A stretch of DNA of 64,000 bases from JBBQNR01 sp038330145 (lineage in GTDB: Bacteria > Actinomycetota > Thermoleophilia > Solirubrobacterales > JBBDJG01): positions 8,209 through 72,208 of the forward strand of contig JBBQNR010000005.1 in the NCBI GenBank assembly GCA_038330145.1, given 5' to 3'. Shown piece after piece: positions 36,953 to 45,106 of this stretch. Every line of letters begins with the position of its first letter. Within the stretch, counting starts at the first letter, position 1. Made by a program: the position numbers and the translations under genes. A model generated the notes under the pieces. That model had not been told where the DNA came from and searched no databases. It was given only the letters and a program-made list of their open reading frames with translations.

Positions 36953-37052
36953 TCCGCGCGCCTGGCGGGCCGTGCCCCCGCCCCCTGACGAGCCGCTCCC
37001 AGGCCGGACATCGCGCTGGAGAAGCCGCGTTAACGTCGGTTAACATTTCGCC

Positions 37053-37892
37053 GTGCCTCGGCTGCTTCTGCTTCTGATGCTTCTGTTCGCCGTCTCGGGC
37101 CTCGTGTACCTCCGGTCACGTAGCACCGGCGCAACCAAGACCACCTGGCTTCCGAAGGGATGGCCGGACGCGCTCACCCAGATTGCGCTGTTCGCGTTCG
37201 CAGACCTCTGTTACGAGACGGTTCGCGGGATATCGGAAACCAACACCGCGCTCGCCTTCTCCAACGCGCGCAACATCGTCGACCTCGAGCAGAGCACCGG
37301 TCTCTTCTTTGAGCAGGGGTTCCAGGCCTGGGTCATGGGGTCACGCCTGCTGGTCGACCTGGCGAACTTCATGTACGTCAACTCGCACTTCGTCGTCACG
37401 ACGGCGTTTCTGGTCTGGCTCTACCTGCGTCGCAACGATCACTTCTACTTCGTGCGCAACATGTTCATGGTGGCGATGGCGCTCGCGCTCGTCGGCTACG
37501 CCACGATGCCGACCGCGCCGCCGCGCTTCCTGCCGGAGCTCGGGTTCGTCGACACGATCGCCTACTACGCCGACGTGAAGCACGACTCGGCCTTCGTGAC
37601 GCTGTTCTTCAATCCCTATGCCGCGGTGCCGAGCATGCACGTGGCCTTCTCGCTCTTGATCGCCGCGCCGGCCGTGGTGCTCGTGCGCAATCGCCTCATC
37701 AAGCTGCTGTGGGTCTTCTACCCGCCGCTGGTGACGTGCGTCGTGATCGTGACCGGTAACCACTGGTGGTTCGACGCGGCGGTCGGATCCCTGGTGGCGT
37801 TGTCCGCAGCGCTGGTTGCGCGGCTGGTGCTGTCGCGCCTCCGCCCGGCGGCCTGGGGCTGGCGCCCGCCCTCGGTGTCGGCGACAGCCTGA
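37053..37892 (+). CDS. PAP2-superfamily membrane protein (AUR1/inositol-phosphoryl-transferase-like)
   Basis: 279 residues with about six helices. PAP2 motifs: PYAAVPSMHVAFSL (PSMH) and TGNHWWFDAAVGS (His and Asp), while the first motif is reduced to PPRFLPE. This pattern is seen in the AUR1/inositolphosphorylceramide-synthase-like group of PAP2 proteins, fitting its place before the CDP-alcohol transferase and inositol-phosphate synthase. Either a lipid phosphate phosphatase or a phospho-head-group transferase. GTG start without a strong ribosome site; its stop overlaps the next start (TGATG). Confidence 0.75.
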   Translation: MPRLLLLLMLLFAVSGLVYLRSRSTGATKTTWLPKGWPDALTQIALFAFADLCYETVRGISETNTALAFSNARNIVDLEQSTGLFFEQGFQAWVMGSRLLVDLANFMYVNSHFVVTTAFLVWLYLRRNDHFYFVRNMFMVAMALALVGYATMPTAPPRFLPELGFVDTIAYYADVKHDSAFVTLFFNPYAAVPSMHVAFSLLIAAPAVVLVRNRLIKLLWVFYPPLVTCVVIVTGNHWWFDAAVGSLVALSAALVARLVLSRLRPAAWGWRPPSVSATA

Positions 37893-38638
37893 TGGCCGAC
37901 CGCAACCCCTCTGCGCGATCCGCGCAGCGCAGCCCGGCGGGGGGCGGGCCGGGCAGCGGAAATGGCGCCGGCCGTGGCAGCCGCCCCGGCCGATCGGGGG
38001 CATCGACGGCGGAGCTGCGGCTGATGATGCGCGATCGCCTGATCGAGTCTCGCCTGACACCGAACTCGATCTCGATCACGGGCCTGATGCTGAACGTCGC
38101 AGCGGCGGTCCTGGTGACCCAGCGGCTCTTTTTCCTGGCCGGACTGACCTTCCTGATCGGAAGCCTGATGGACACCCTCGACGGGCGCTACTCGCGCATG
38201 TCGGGAAAGGGCACTCCCTTCGGTGCTTTTCTGGATTCGACGCTGGACCGCATCGAGGAGGGGATCGTGCTCACGGCCGTGGCGGCCTATTTCGCCTCCA
38301 GGCACGACGAGCTGGCCGTGGCGGCTACGGTCGTCGTGGTGCTCGGATCGCTGATGGTGAGCTACACGAGGGCCCGGGCGGAGGCCATTGGCGTCGAGTG
38401 CAAGGTAGGATTCGCTACCAGGCCGGTCAGGGTCGCATTGCTGACAGCCGGCCTGGTGTTTGCAAGGGGTGCAGGGATCGGCGACTTCGAGTTGCTGGCG
38501 CCGGCGATCTACGTGATGGCGGCATTGACCGCGTTCACGGTGGTCCAGCGCGTCTGGCACGTGCGCCAGGCCCTCTCCACGCAACCGAGTCCACCTCAGC
38601 CGGTAGCTGACGAGGCCCGGCCGGGTACCTCGACGTAA
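37892..38638 (+). CDS. CDP-alcohol phosphatidyltransferase (likely phosphatidylinositol-phosphate synthase type)
   Basis: 248 residues. After a low-complexity Gly/Ser/Arg N-terminus (about 40 residues) comes the membrane domain with the signature DTLDGRYSRMSGKG, GAFLDSTLDR, corresponding to D-x2-DG-x2-AR-x8-9-G-x3-D-x3-D, with Ala replaced by Ser. This motif binds the CDP and divalent metal. The alcohol acceptor cannot be read from sequence; the inositol-1-phosphate synthase immediately downstream suggests inositol phosphate, as in actinobacterial PgsA-type PIP synthases. Overlaps the PAP2 stop by one base. Confidence 0.82.
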   Translation: MADRNPSARSAQRSPAGGGPGSGNGAGRGSRPGRSGASTAELRLMMRDRLIESRLTPNSISITGLMLNVAAAVLVTQRLFFLAGLTFLIGSLMDTLDGRYSRMSGKGTPFGAFLDSTLDRIEEGIVLTAVAAYFASRHDELAVAATVVVVLGSLMVSYTRARAEAIGVECKVGFATRPVRVALLTAGLVFARGAGIGDFELLAPAIYVMAALTAFTVVQRVWHVRQALSTQPSPPQPVADEARPGTST

Positions 38639-38666
38639 CTTTTTCGAATCTAGGAGGCGCAGCCGA

Positions 38667-38708
38667 ATGAACCGTTCCCGATCAGCCCGCAGGAAAGCCA
38701 CCCGATGA
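38667..38708 (+). CDS. 13-codon leader ORF overlapping the inositol-phosphate synthase start
   Basis: ATG with an excellent TAGGAGG ribosome site encodes MNRSRSARRKATR and stops at TGA, which overlaps the ATG of the next gene (ATGA). Too short for a typical protein; more likely a coupling leader peptide that carries ribosomes to the following start. It is rich in Arg codons (five of thirteen), so attenuation-like control is conceivable but speculative. Confidence 0.5.
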   Translation: MNRSRSARRKATR

Positions 38709-39922
38709 GCAAGGACCCAGGAGGAAACGGGTCGGGAGCCGGCGTGCTCGCGCAGAAGGACGAGGTGCGGGTCGCGATCGTGGGCGTCGGCAACTGCGCC
38801 TCGTCGTTCGTGCAGGGCGTCGAGTTCTACAAGGGCGCCACCGGGGACGATTTCGTGCCCGGCCTGATGCACGTGGACCTCGGCGGCTATCACGTCAGCG
38901 ACATCACCTTCTCGGCTGCTTTCGACATCGACGCCGACAAGGTCGGCAAGGACCTCTCGGAGGCGATCTGGGCGGGCCAGAACAACACGATCAAGTTCAG
39001 CGACGTGCCGAAGCACGGCATCGAGGTGCAGCGCGGCATGACGCACGACGGGCTCGGCAAGTACCTGAAGGAGAAGATCCAGAAGGCGCCGGGAGAGACG
39101 GCGGAGATCGCAAACATCCTGCGCGAGACGAGAACCGACGTGCTGGTGTCCTATCTGCCGGTGGGCGCCGAAGAGGCGACCAAGTGGTATGTCGAGCAGG
39201 CGCTTCAGGCGGGTTGCGCGTACGTGAACTGCATCCCTGTCTTCATCGCCCGCGAGGCCTACTGGCGCAAGCGCTTCGAGCAGGCCGGCCTTCCGATCAT
39301 CGGCGACGACATCAAGTCGCAGGTGGGAGCCACGATCGTGCACCGCACGCTGGCACGGCTGTTCCGGGAGCGTGGAGTGCGCATTTCGCGCACCAGCCAG
39401 CTCAACGTCGGCGGCAACATGGACTTCTACAACATGCTCGAGCGTGAGCGGCTGGAGTCGAAGAAGATCTCGAAGACCAACGCCGTCACCTCGATGCTCG
39501 ACTACAAGCTGCCTGCCGACGATGTCTACATCGGCCCCTCCGACTACGTGCCGTGGTTGGAGGACCGCAAGTGGGCGCACATCAGGGTCGAGGGCGAGGC
39601 GTTCGGTGGAGTGCCGCTGAACATGGAGCTCAAGCTCGAGGTCTGGGACTCGCCGAATTCGGCCGGCATCGTGATCGACGCCGTGCGGCTCTGCAAGCTG
39701 GCGCTCAACCACGGCATCAGCGGCGCCCTGGAGGGCCCCAGCTCCTACCTCATGAAGTCGCCGCCCGTGCAGCACCCCGATCCGCTCGCACACGACAAGA
39801 CCGAGCAGTTCATCGCTGAGCATGCCGGAAAGCAGGTCGTGCTGGGCAAGGGCAAGGGCAAGGGGCGCGGGTCGGGCAAGGACGGAACCGTCGCGGCCGA
39901 GTCGCAGGGCAGCAGCTCCTAG
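38705..39922 (+). CDS. ino1: myo-Inositol-1-phosphate synthase (actinobacterial type)
   Basis: 405 residues. Converts glucose-6-phosphate to inositol-1-phosphate with NAD. Motifs: VAIVGVGNCASSFVQGVE (dinucleotide fold), FDIDADKVGKDL, NCIPVFIA, GDDIKSQVGATI, LNVGGNMDFYNML, SKTNAVTSML, and NSAGIVIDAVRLCKLAL. The C-terminal tail is Gly/Lys-rich. Provides the head group for the preceding phosphatidyltransferase and for mycothiol-like inositols. Coupled to a 13-codon leader ORF. Confidence 0.95.
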   Translation: MSKDPGGNGSGAGVLAQKDEVRVAIVGVGNCASSFVQGVEFYKGATGDDFVPGLMHVDLGGYHVSDITFSAAFDIDADKVGKDLSEAIWAGQNNTIKFSDVPKHGIEVQRGMTHDGLGKYLKEKIQKAPGETAEIANILRETRTDVLVSYLPVGAEEATKWYVEQALQAGCAYVNCIPVFIAREAYWRKRFEQAGLPIIGDDIKSQVGATIVHRTLARLFRERGVRISRTSQLNVGGNMDFYNMLERERLESKKISKTNAVTSMLDYKLPADDVYIGPSDYVPWLEDRKWAHIRVEGEAFGGVPLNMELKLEVWDSPNSAGIVIDAVRLCKLALNHGISGALEGPSSYLMKSPPVQHPDPLAHDKTEQFIAEHAGKQVVLGKGKGKGRGSGKDGTVAAESQGSSS

Positions 39923-39973
39923 CGCAAACCTCTGAGAGCTAGGGACTGAGGCGCTCGCCTCTATCCTGCGCAC

Positions 39974-41860
39974 GTGGCTGCCGACGCCGAGGGCTCCTTC
40001 CGGGTCGCACAGGTCACGCCGTACCCATGGGAGGGACGGCGTGAGGTCAACCAGTACGTTGGCGGGCTCTCACAGGCGCTGGCCGACCGTGGCCACGCTG
40101 TGGTCGTTGTCGCGCCAAGCGGCTCGCGGGCCATCGTGCGCGAGTCACGGCGCCTGATTCGAGCCGCCGCCGCGGATCCCTCGGCGCTGCTGGCGCCCGG
40201 AGCCGTGCGCGTGCTGGCGATGGGCCAGAGCCTCCCCATGGGCGCCGCCCGGCGCGGCGGGACCGTGGCGCTGCCGATCGACGTCGCGCGCACGATCGAG
40301 AAGCTGCTCGTGAACACGCCGCTGGACTTCGTTCACGTGCACGAGCCGTTCGTGCCCAGCGCCTCCGCCACCGCGCTGCGCCATTCGCGAGCACTCAATG
40401 TGGGCAGCTTCCACTCGCCGACCGAGAGGGTGCTGTCGACACAGGTGGTTCGGCGCATGACCGAGCTGTTCTTCGGGCGCCTCGACGGGCGCACGGCGAC
40501 ATTCGAAGTCACGCGCTCGCTGGTCGCTCGATTCTTTCCCGGCCCCTACGAGATCCTTCCGCCCGGAGTCGACCTCGATCGGTTCCGGCCCGGAGATCGT
40601 GGCGGCCAGATCGAGTTCGCGTTCGCGGCCGAGGAGGAGCGCGGCGCTCTTCGCCTCTTCCTGCGCGCGCTACGCCGCCTGTCGCCGGACCTCGATTGGC
40701 GGGCGACGATCTGGACTCCCGACAGCGAGGAGCTGGCGCCGCGCATCGGGCGCGCGCTCAGCGAGCGCGTTCGCATCGTCGGCCCCGAGCATGAGTCGCT
40801 GGCCGAGCTGTTGGGAAGGGCCGACGTGCTGTGCGCCGCGTCGACCGGTGTCGCGCCATCGGTGCAGACGGTGCTGAAGGCGATCGCAGCCGGCGCCGTG
40901 CCTGTGGCTGCGCGCATCCCTGTCTACGAGGAGATCCTGGACGACGGCGAGGAGGGACTGCTGTTCGAGCCCGGCGACGTCGCGACGCTCGCCGGGCAGC
41001 TGACGCGCCTGGCGTCCGAGCCGCAGCTGCGCGAAGCCTTTCGCGAGCGATGCCTTGCACGCCGGCCGAGCCTGGACTGGAAGCTCGTGGCTGAGCGGGT
41101 CGAGGCCATCTACGGGCGCCTTGCCGCGCGCAGGCACAGCCCGCCTGCAGCCGCGGCCGGGATACGTCGCCGCCTGGCTCGGCGCGACTTCATCTTCTGT
41201 GACCTGCACATGCACACCGACCACTCGCCCGATTGCGCCACGCCCGTCGACGTGCTGCTGGACACCGCAAAGCGCAGGGGCCTGGGCGCGATCGCGATCA
41301 CCGACCACAACGAGATCTCCGGCGCCCACGAGGCGCGCGACCGCGCCAACGGCATCAAGGTGATCGTCGCCGAGGAGGTCAAGACCGCTCACGAAGGAGA
41401 GGTGATCGGGCTCTTCATCGAGGACAAGATTCCGCGCGGCATGTCGATGCGGGAGACGATCGACGCGATCCACTCCCAGGGCGGCCTCGCCTATGTTCCT
41501 CACCCGTTCGACCGCCTGCACTCGGTGCCCGACTACGAGCACCTGCTGAAGGTGATCGAGGACATCGACGTGCTCGAGGTCTTCAACGCGCGGGTGGCGG
41601 TTCCGTCCTTCAACGAGGAGGCCGCTCGTTTCGCAGCCAAGTATCGGATGGTCGCGGGCGCCGGCTCGGACAGTCACGTGCCGCAGGGCCTGGGCAGCGT
41701 CAAGATCAAGATGCGCGACTTCCAGGGCGCGGAGGAGTTCCTCGAGAGCCTGCGCGAGGCCGACATTCTGAGCAAGCGCAAGAGCCTGATCTATCTCCAG
41801 TCGCTGAAGTTCCTGACGACGAAAACGAGGCCGCGCTCCGCGAGTCGGGCACGTCGCTGA
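39974..41860 (+). CDS. Fusion of a GT4-family glycosyltransferase and a PHP phosphoesterase domain
   Basis: 628 residues. Residues about 9-390 are GT-B/GT4-like: VAQVTPYPWEGRREVNQYVGGLSQAL, FVHVHEPFVPS, NVGSFHSP, ILPPGVDLDRF, DVLCAASTGVAPSVQ, VYEEILDDGEEGLLFEPGD (segments cited separately), similar to PimA-type mannosyltransferases. The usual E-x7-E signature is altered: the second Glu position reads LKAIAAG. Residues about 408-600 are a PHP domain with DLHMHTDHSPD, ITDHNE, VPHPFD and GSDSHVPQ metal ligands, complete for a metallophosphoesterase. Both domains in one chain suggest coupled transfer and phosphate removal on an inositol lipid or sugar phosphate. GTG start; follows ino1 by about 50 bases. 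Confidence 0.8.
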   Translation: MAADAEGSFRVAQVTPYPWEGRREVNQYVGGLSQALADRGHAVVVVAPSGSRAIVRESRRLIRAAAADPSALLAPGAVRVLAMGQSLPMGAARRGGTVALPIDVARTIEKLLVNTPLDFVHVHEPFVPSASATALRHSRALNVGSFHSPTERVLSTQVVRRMTELFFGRLDGRTATFEVTRSLVARFFPGPYEILPPGVDLDRFRPGDRGGQIEFAFAAEEERGALRLFLRALRRLSPDLDWRATIWTPDSEELAPRIGRALSERVRIVGPEHESLAELLGRADVLCAASTGVAPSVQTVLKAIAAGAVPVAARIPVYEEILDDGEEGLLFEPGDVATLAGQLTRLASEPQLREAFRERCLARRPSLDWKLVAERVEAIYGRLAARRHSPPAAAAGIRRRLARRDFIFCDLHMHTDHSPDCATPVDVLLDTAKRRGLGAIAITDHNEISGAHEARDRANGIKVIVAEEVKTAHEGEVIGLFIEDKIPRGMSMRETIDAIHSQGGLAYVPHPFDRLHSVPDYEHLLKVIEDIDVLEVFNARVAVPSFNEEAARFAAKYRMVAGAGSDSHVPQGLGSVKIKMRDFQGAEEFLESLREADILSKRKSLIYLQSLKFLTTKTRPRSASRARR

Positions 41861-41870
41861 GCTGGGACGG

Positions 41871-42527
41871 ATGATGCAGGCACAAGGACAAGGGTCGGCA
41901 TCGTCAAAACCACCTCGCCGAATGCCTGCGACGGACGACGAGATCAAGGAGAAGTACCTCGAGCGCGCGATCCGCGAGCTGAACCGGCTCACACACGAGT
42001 TCCAGGAATGCCCCTACTGCCCTCGGGGCAGCCTGATGCCGGTGCTGGGGTCGGGCCACCCGCAGGCCGACATCTTCCTATTGAAGTTCGCTCCCAGCCC
42101 ATCCGAGATCGAGGAGGGAGTCGCGTTCTACGGGCGCAGCGGGAGCGCGCTGATGAAGAGCCTCAAGCGGCTGGGAATCGACCCGCTCGCCGTCTACGGG
42201 ACCCTCTGCGTCAAGTGCCCGGTGGCGGACACCGACCTTGCGGCCGAGGAGTGCATGGCCCGTGTGGAGGAGGAGATCGCCGTCGTGCAGCCACGCATGA
42301 TCGTGGCCATGGGCCCGCGAGCGCTGGCGGTCCTGAACGACCTTCAGCTGCCGCTGGCGAGCCCGCTCGAGCCCCGGCCCGGCGAGGTGCAGTCGCTGAC
42401 GCCGACGATCGACGGCCTCTTCGTGCCCGACATCGACGAGTCGCTGGACGACCAGCAGGCCAAGCAGTCCTTCTGGCGCGCCTTTCGGGCGCTGGGGGAC
42501 TGGTGGGCCGACCTGCCGCCCTACTGA
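41871..42527 (+). CDS. Uracil-DNA glycosylase-superfamily protein
   Basis: 218 residues. FQECPYCPRGSLMPVLGSGHP, FYGRSGSALMKSLKRLGID, TLCVKCPVADTDLAAEECMA and VQPRMIVAMGPRALAVLN follow the order of family 4 UDG (iron-sulfur type): Cys in ECPYC and CVKC could be cluster ligands. But the catalytic GEAPG motif is replaced by LKFAPSPSE, so uracil excision is doubtful. Starts 10 bases after the GT4-PHP stop. Either a divergent DNA repair enzyme or a non-enzymatic relative. Confidence 0.7.
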   Translation: MMQAQGQGSASSKPPRRMPATDDEIKEKYLERAIRELNRLTHEFQECPYCPRGSLMPVLGSGHPQADIFLLKFAPSPSEIEEGVAFYGRSGSALMKSLKRLGIDPLAVYGTLCVKCPVADTDLAAEECMARVEEEIAVVQPRMIVAMGPRALAVLNDLQLPLASPLEPRPGEVQSLTPTIDGLFVPDIDESLDDQQAKQSFWRAFRALGDWWADLPPY

Positions 42528-42606
42528 GCCCGGATCGTCGTCGACGACTCAGCCGACCTCGACGGAGCCCCTTGCGGCCGGCGGCGATCGGACCAGACTC
42601 GCGCGG

Positions 42607-42783
42607 ATGGACCTCGAAGAGAAGGTAGGCGTCGAGGAGGTAAAGGAGCGCTGCGAGTCTTGCGGCGGCCGCCTGACCAGCGCCGAGATCACGGTCGCCC
42701 TGGAGGGCGCCGGGGATTCGTTCCTGTGCGCCAGCTGCGCGGCTGAGCGCGTTCCGCTCGACGACGGAAGCGAAGAGCCCTAG
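42607..42783 (+). CDS. Small zinc-ribbon protein (58 residues)
   Basis: MDLEEKVGVEEVKERCESCG then CLASC-like second knuckle LCASCAAERVPLDDGS: two C-x2-C pairs 23 residues apart, predicting one zinc. Function unknown; possibly a regulator or rubredoxin-like ribbon. The stop codon TAG is supplied by copy 2 of the palindromic repeat, so the last residues might once have been different. Confidence 0.6.
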   Translation: MDLEEKVGVEEVKERCESCGGRLTSAEITVALEGAGDSFLCASCAAERVPLDDGSEEP

Positions 42784-42853
42784 ATGATTGATTCTACGAT
42801 CCACGCACGCACGGATGACGAGCACGCACGCGGCCGCGGAATCAACCACCTAG
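42780..42853 (-). repeat. Palindromic repeat family, copy 2 (long variant)
   Basis: In the canonical orientation (minus strand) it starts CTAGGTGGTTGATTCC and ends AGAATCAATCATCTAG, with about 17 extra loop bases compared with copies 1 and 3. Two arm changes become G-U pairs in minus-strand RNA, preserving the stem. It lies between the convergent zinc-ribbon and LLM genes. Confidence 0.8.
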
Positions 42854-42871
42854 CCGGTTTGGAGAAGGCCG

Positions 42872-43675
42872 CTAGCGGCGGCCGGGCGCCGCGGCTTCGG
42901 CCACCGCGCCGAGCGAGTCTGCGTCCGCGTGCGCCAGCCCGCGCACCACGATGTGGTCGATCGCCTGCTCGTAGGGAGCGAGTTGCGCCGCTACCTGAGC
43001 CGGCTCGGTCGCGGCGATGCCCACCGTGCCCGGCTGCGCATCGAGGGCCTCGAAGTGACGGATGTATCCCTGGTGCAGCTGGCGGTAGAAGGACTCCTCC
43101 TTGAGCAGCCGCTCGCCGGCGTCCGCACCCACCGCGACGCGCACGTAGCCGAACACCGGCGGCATGTCACGGCCGGCCTCCGCGGCGCCCTCGGCGACGC
43201 GCTCACGGGCCCAGAGCGCCTTCTCCGGCGTCATCCAGTTCAGGAACACGCCGTCTGCCTGCGCTCCCGCCAGCCCGCACATCTTCGGGCCCATGGCGGC
43301 GACGATCACGCGCGCCTCGTCCGGCAGCGCGGCGCGCACCGCGGCCAGCCCTTCGCGCACCACCCCCAGCGGGCGGTTGGTGAAGCCCGCGCCGATCCCG
43401 AGCCAGAGCCGGGCGGGCTCGAGGCCCAGCTCGGAGACCTTTGCCGCCACGTCCGGCGGTTGGTGGCGGTCGAGCGGCAGCACGGCCACGCCCAGCTCGA
43501 CCGTCGGCGCGGCGCGCGCGAACTCGGCGAGCGTCTCGAGCCCGCTTGCCATCGGGTGGTCGTTGGACCACAGCGCGTCGTAGCCCAGCTCGGAGCAGCG
43601 CCCCGCCACGTCGCGGGCGATCTCCGGCTCCAGGCCCGCCGCCACACCGAACCCTCGCTTGCGTCCGTCAGGCAT
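42872..43675 (-). CDS. LLM-class (F420-dependent type) oxidoreductase
   Basis: 267 residues, TIM-barrel luciferase-like family. Motifs: ARDVAGRCSELGYDALWSND, VELGVAVLPLDRHQPPDVAAK, LWLGIGAGF, FLNWMTPEKALWARERV, and YVRVAVGADA. Family members use reduced F420 or FMN for hydride transfer; substrate unknown. The start overlaps the end of the RNA methyltransferase gene by 8 bases, so the two are co-transcribed. Confidence 0.88.
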   Translation of the reverse strand: MPDGRKRGFGVAAGLEPEIARDVAGRCSELGYDALWSNDHPMASGLETLAEFARAAPTVELGVAVLPLDRHQPPDVAAKVSELGLEPARLWLGIGAGFTNRPLGVVREGLAAVRAALPDEARVIVAAMGPKMCGLAGAQADGVFLNWMTPEKALWARERVAEGAAEAGRDMPPVFGYVRVAVGADAGERLLKEESFYRQLHQGYIRHFEALDAQPGTVGIAATEPAQVAAQLAPYEQAIDHIVVRGLAHADADSLGAVAEAAAPGRR

Positions 43676-45089
43676 CGCCACGCTCGAACAGCGCCACGCA
43701 CTCGATGTGTGGGGTGTGGGGGAACATGTCGACGGGGCGCACCTTAACGAGGCGGAAGCCGGCGTCAACGATCTGGCGCGCGTTCGGCGCCAGCGTCGTC
43801 GGGTTGCAGGAGACGTAGACGATTCGTTTCGGCTGCGTCTCCAGCAGGCGGCGCACCACCTTCTTGGAGAGGCCGGCGCGCGGGGGGTCGACCAAGACGA
43901 CGTCGGGTCGCGGCGCCTGCTCCGCCAGCGGGCGAATCGCCGTGCGGGCGTTGCCGGCGAAGAAGCGCACGTTGTCCACCTCGTTGGCGCGCGCGTTCTC
44001 GATCGCGTCGGCGATCGCCTGCTCCTCCACGTCGACGCCCCAGACCTCGGCCGCGCGCAGTGCCAGCACGAGGCTGAGCGTGCCGATGCCGCAGTAGATG
44101 TCGAACACGCGCTCGCGACCGCTGAGGCCTGCGTATTCGGACGCCTGCTCGTAGAGGCGCTCCGCCATCTCGGTGTTGGTCTGGAAGAAGGCAAACGGCG
44201 AGATGCTGAACCTCAGGCCCGCAAGCTCCTCCTGCATCCGCTCGACGCCCACGACGGTCGTCGTCTCACCCTGCGTGGAGACCTCCGCGACCGCGGAGGT
44301 GCGAGTCCAGAGCAGCGACGCCTCGGGGAAGCGCTCGCGTAGCGCCTCGGCCAGCACCGTCGAGCGGAAATCTCCCTCGGCCGTGACCAGGCGCAGCTGA
44401 AGGTCGCCGGTGCGCATTCCCTCGCGTACCACCAGGTTGCGCAGAAAGCCCGTGCTGTCACGGCGGTCGTAGGCGCTCAACCCTTCCTGCGCGCACCAGT
44501 CGCGCACGAGGTTGCGCGCCTGGTTGTTGCGCTCGGACGCGAGCATGCAGTCGTTGGCGTCCAGCACCTGCTCCCATCGGCCGCGGGCATGGAATCCGAG
44601 CACCAGGCGGCCGGCGCCGGATTCGCCGAACGAGTACTCCATCTTGTTGCGGTAGCGCCAGATCGTGGCTGCGGGAATGATCGGCTCCAGCTCGTAGCCG
44701 GACAGCCCGCCGAGCCGGGTCAGCGCATCGTCGACCTGACTCTGCTTGTGCTCGATTTGGCGCTCGTAGCGCAGCGCCTGCCAGGGCGAGCCGGGGCATC
44801 CCTGGCCATCGTGGTCGCAGCGCTCGGGAACTCGGTCCGGGCTCGGCTCGAGCAGCTCGACCGCGCGCGCGTTGGCGAAGTCGCGGCGTGACTTGACGAC
44901 CTCGGCGCGGACGAGGTCGCCCGGCAGGCCACCCTCCACGAACACGACGTAGCCGCCACGGCGTGCGATGCCCGCGCCTCCGTGGACCAGACCTTCGACC
45001 CTCAGCTCCAGCTGCTCGCCGGCTCGCGGGCGACTCGGCCGAGCGGCCGCGGTGGGTGTGCCTTCGCTTTTTTCGCTCGTTGGGCTCAT
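43668..45089 (-). CDS. 23S rRNA (uracil-5-)-methyltransferase, RumA/TrmA family
   Basis: 473 residues. N-terminal TRAM domain (LELRVEGLVHGGAGIARRGG), central domain, C-terminal SAM methyltransferase with FDIYCGIGTLSLVLA, VDPPRAGLSKK and catalytic Cys in YVSCNPTTLAPN. Makes m5U in rRNA (or tRNA). The N-terminal iron-sulfur cluster of RumA (C-x5-C-x2-C) appears incomplete: CDHDGQGCPGSPWQ has Ser where the third Cys is expected, so the cluster is probably absent or altered. The ATG start is divergent from the peptidase gene. Confidence 0.9.
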   Translation of the reverse strand: MSPTSEKSEGTPTAAARPSRPRAGEQLELRVEGLVHGGAGIARRGGYVVFVEGGLPGDLVRAEVVKSRRDFANARAVELLEPSPDRVPERCDHDGQGCPGSPWQALRYERQIEHKQSQVDDALTRLGGLSGYELEPIIPAATIWRYRNKMEYSFGESGAGRLVLGFHARGRWEQVLDANDCMLASERNNQARNLVRDWCAQEGLSAYDRRDSTGFLRNLVVREGMRTGDLQLRLVTAEGDFRSTVLAEALRERFPEASLLWTRTSAVAEVSTQGETTTVVGVERMQEELAGLRFSISPFAFFQTNTEMAERLYEQASEYAGLSGRERVFDIYCGIGTLSLVLALRAAEVWGVDVEEQAIADAIENARANEVDNVRFFAGNARTAIRPLAEQAPRPDVVLVDPPRAGLSKKVVRRLLETQPKRIVYVSCNPTTLAPNARQIVDAGFRLVKVRPVDMFPHTPHIECVALFERGDA

Positions 45090-45106
45090 CGGCTGCGTAT
45101 CCTGGC

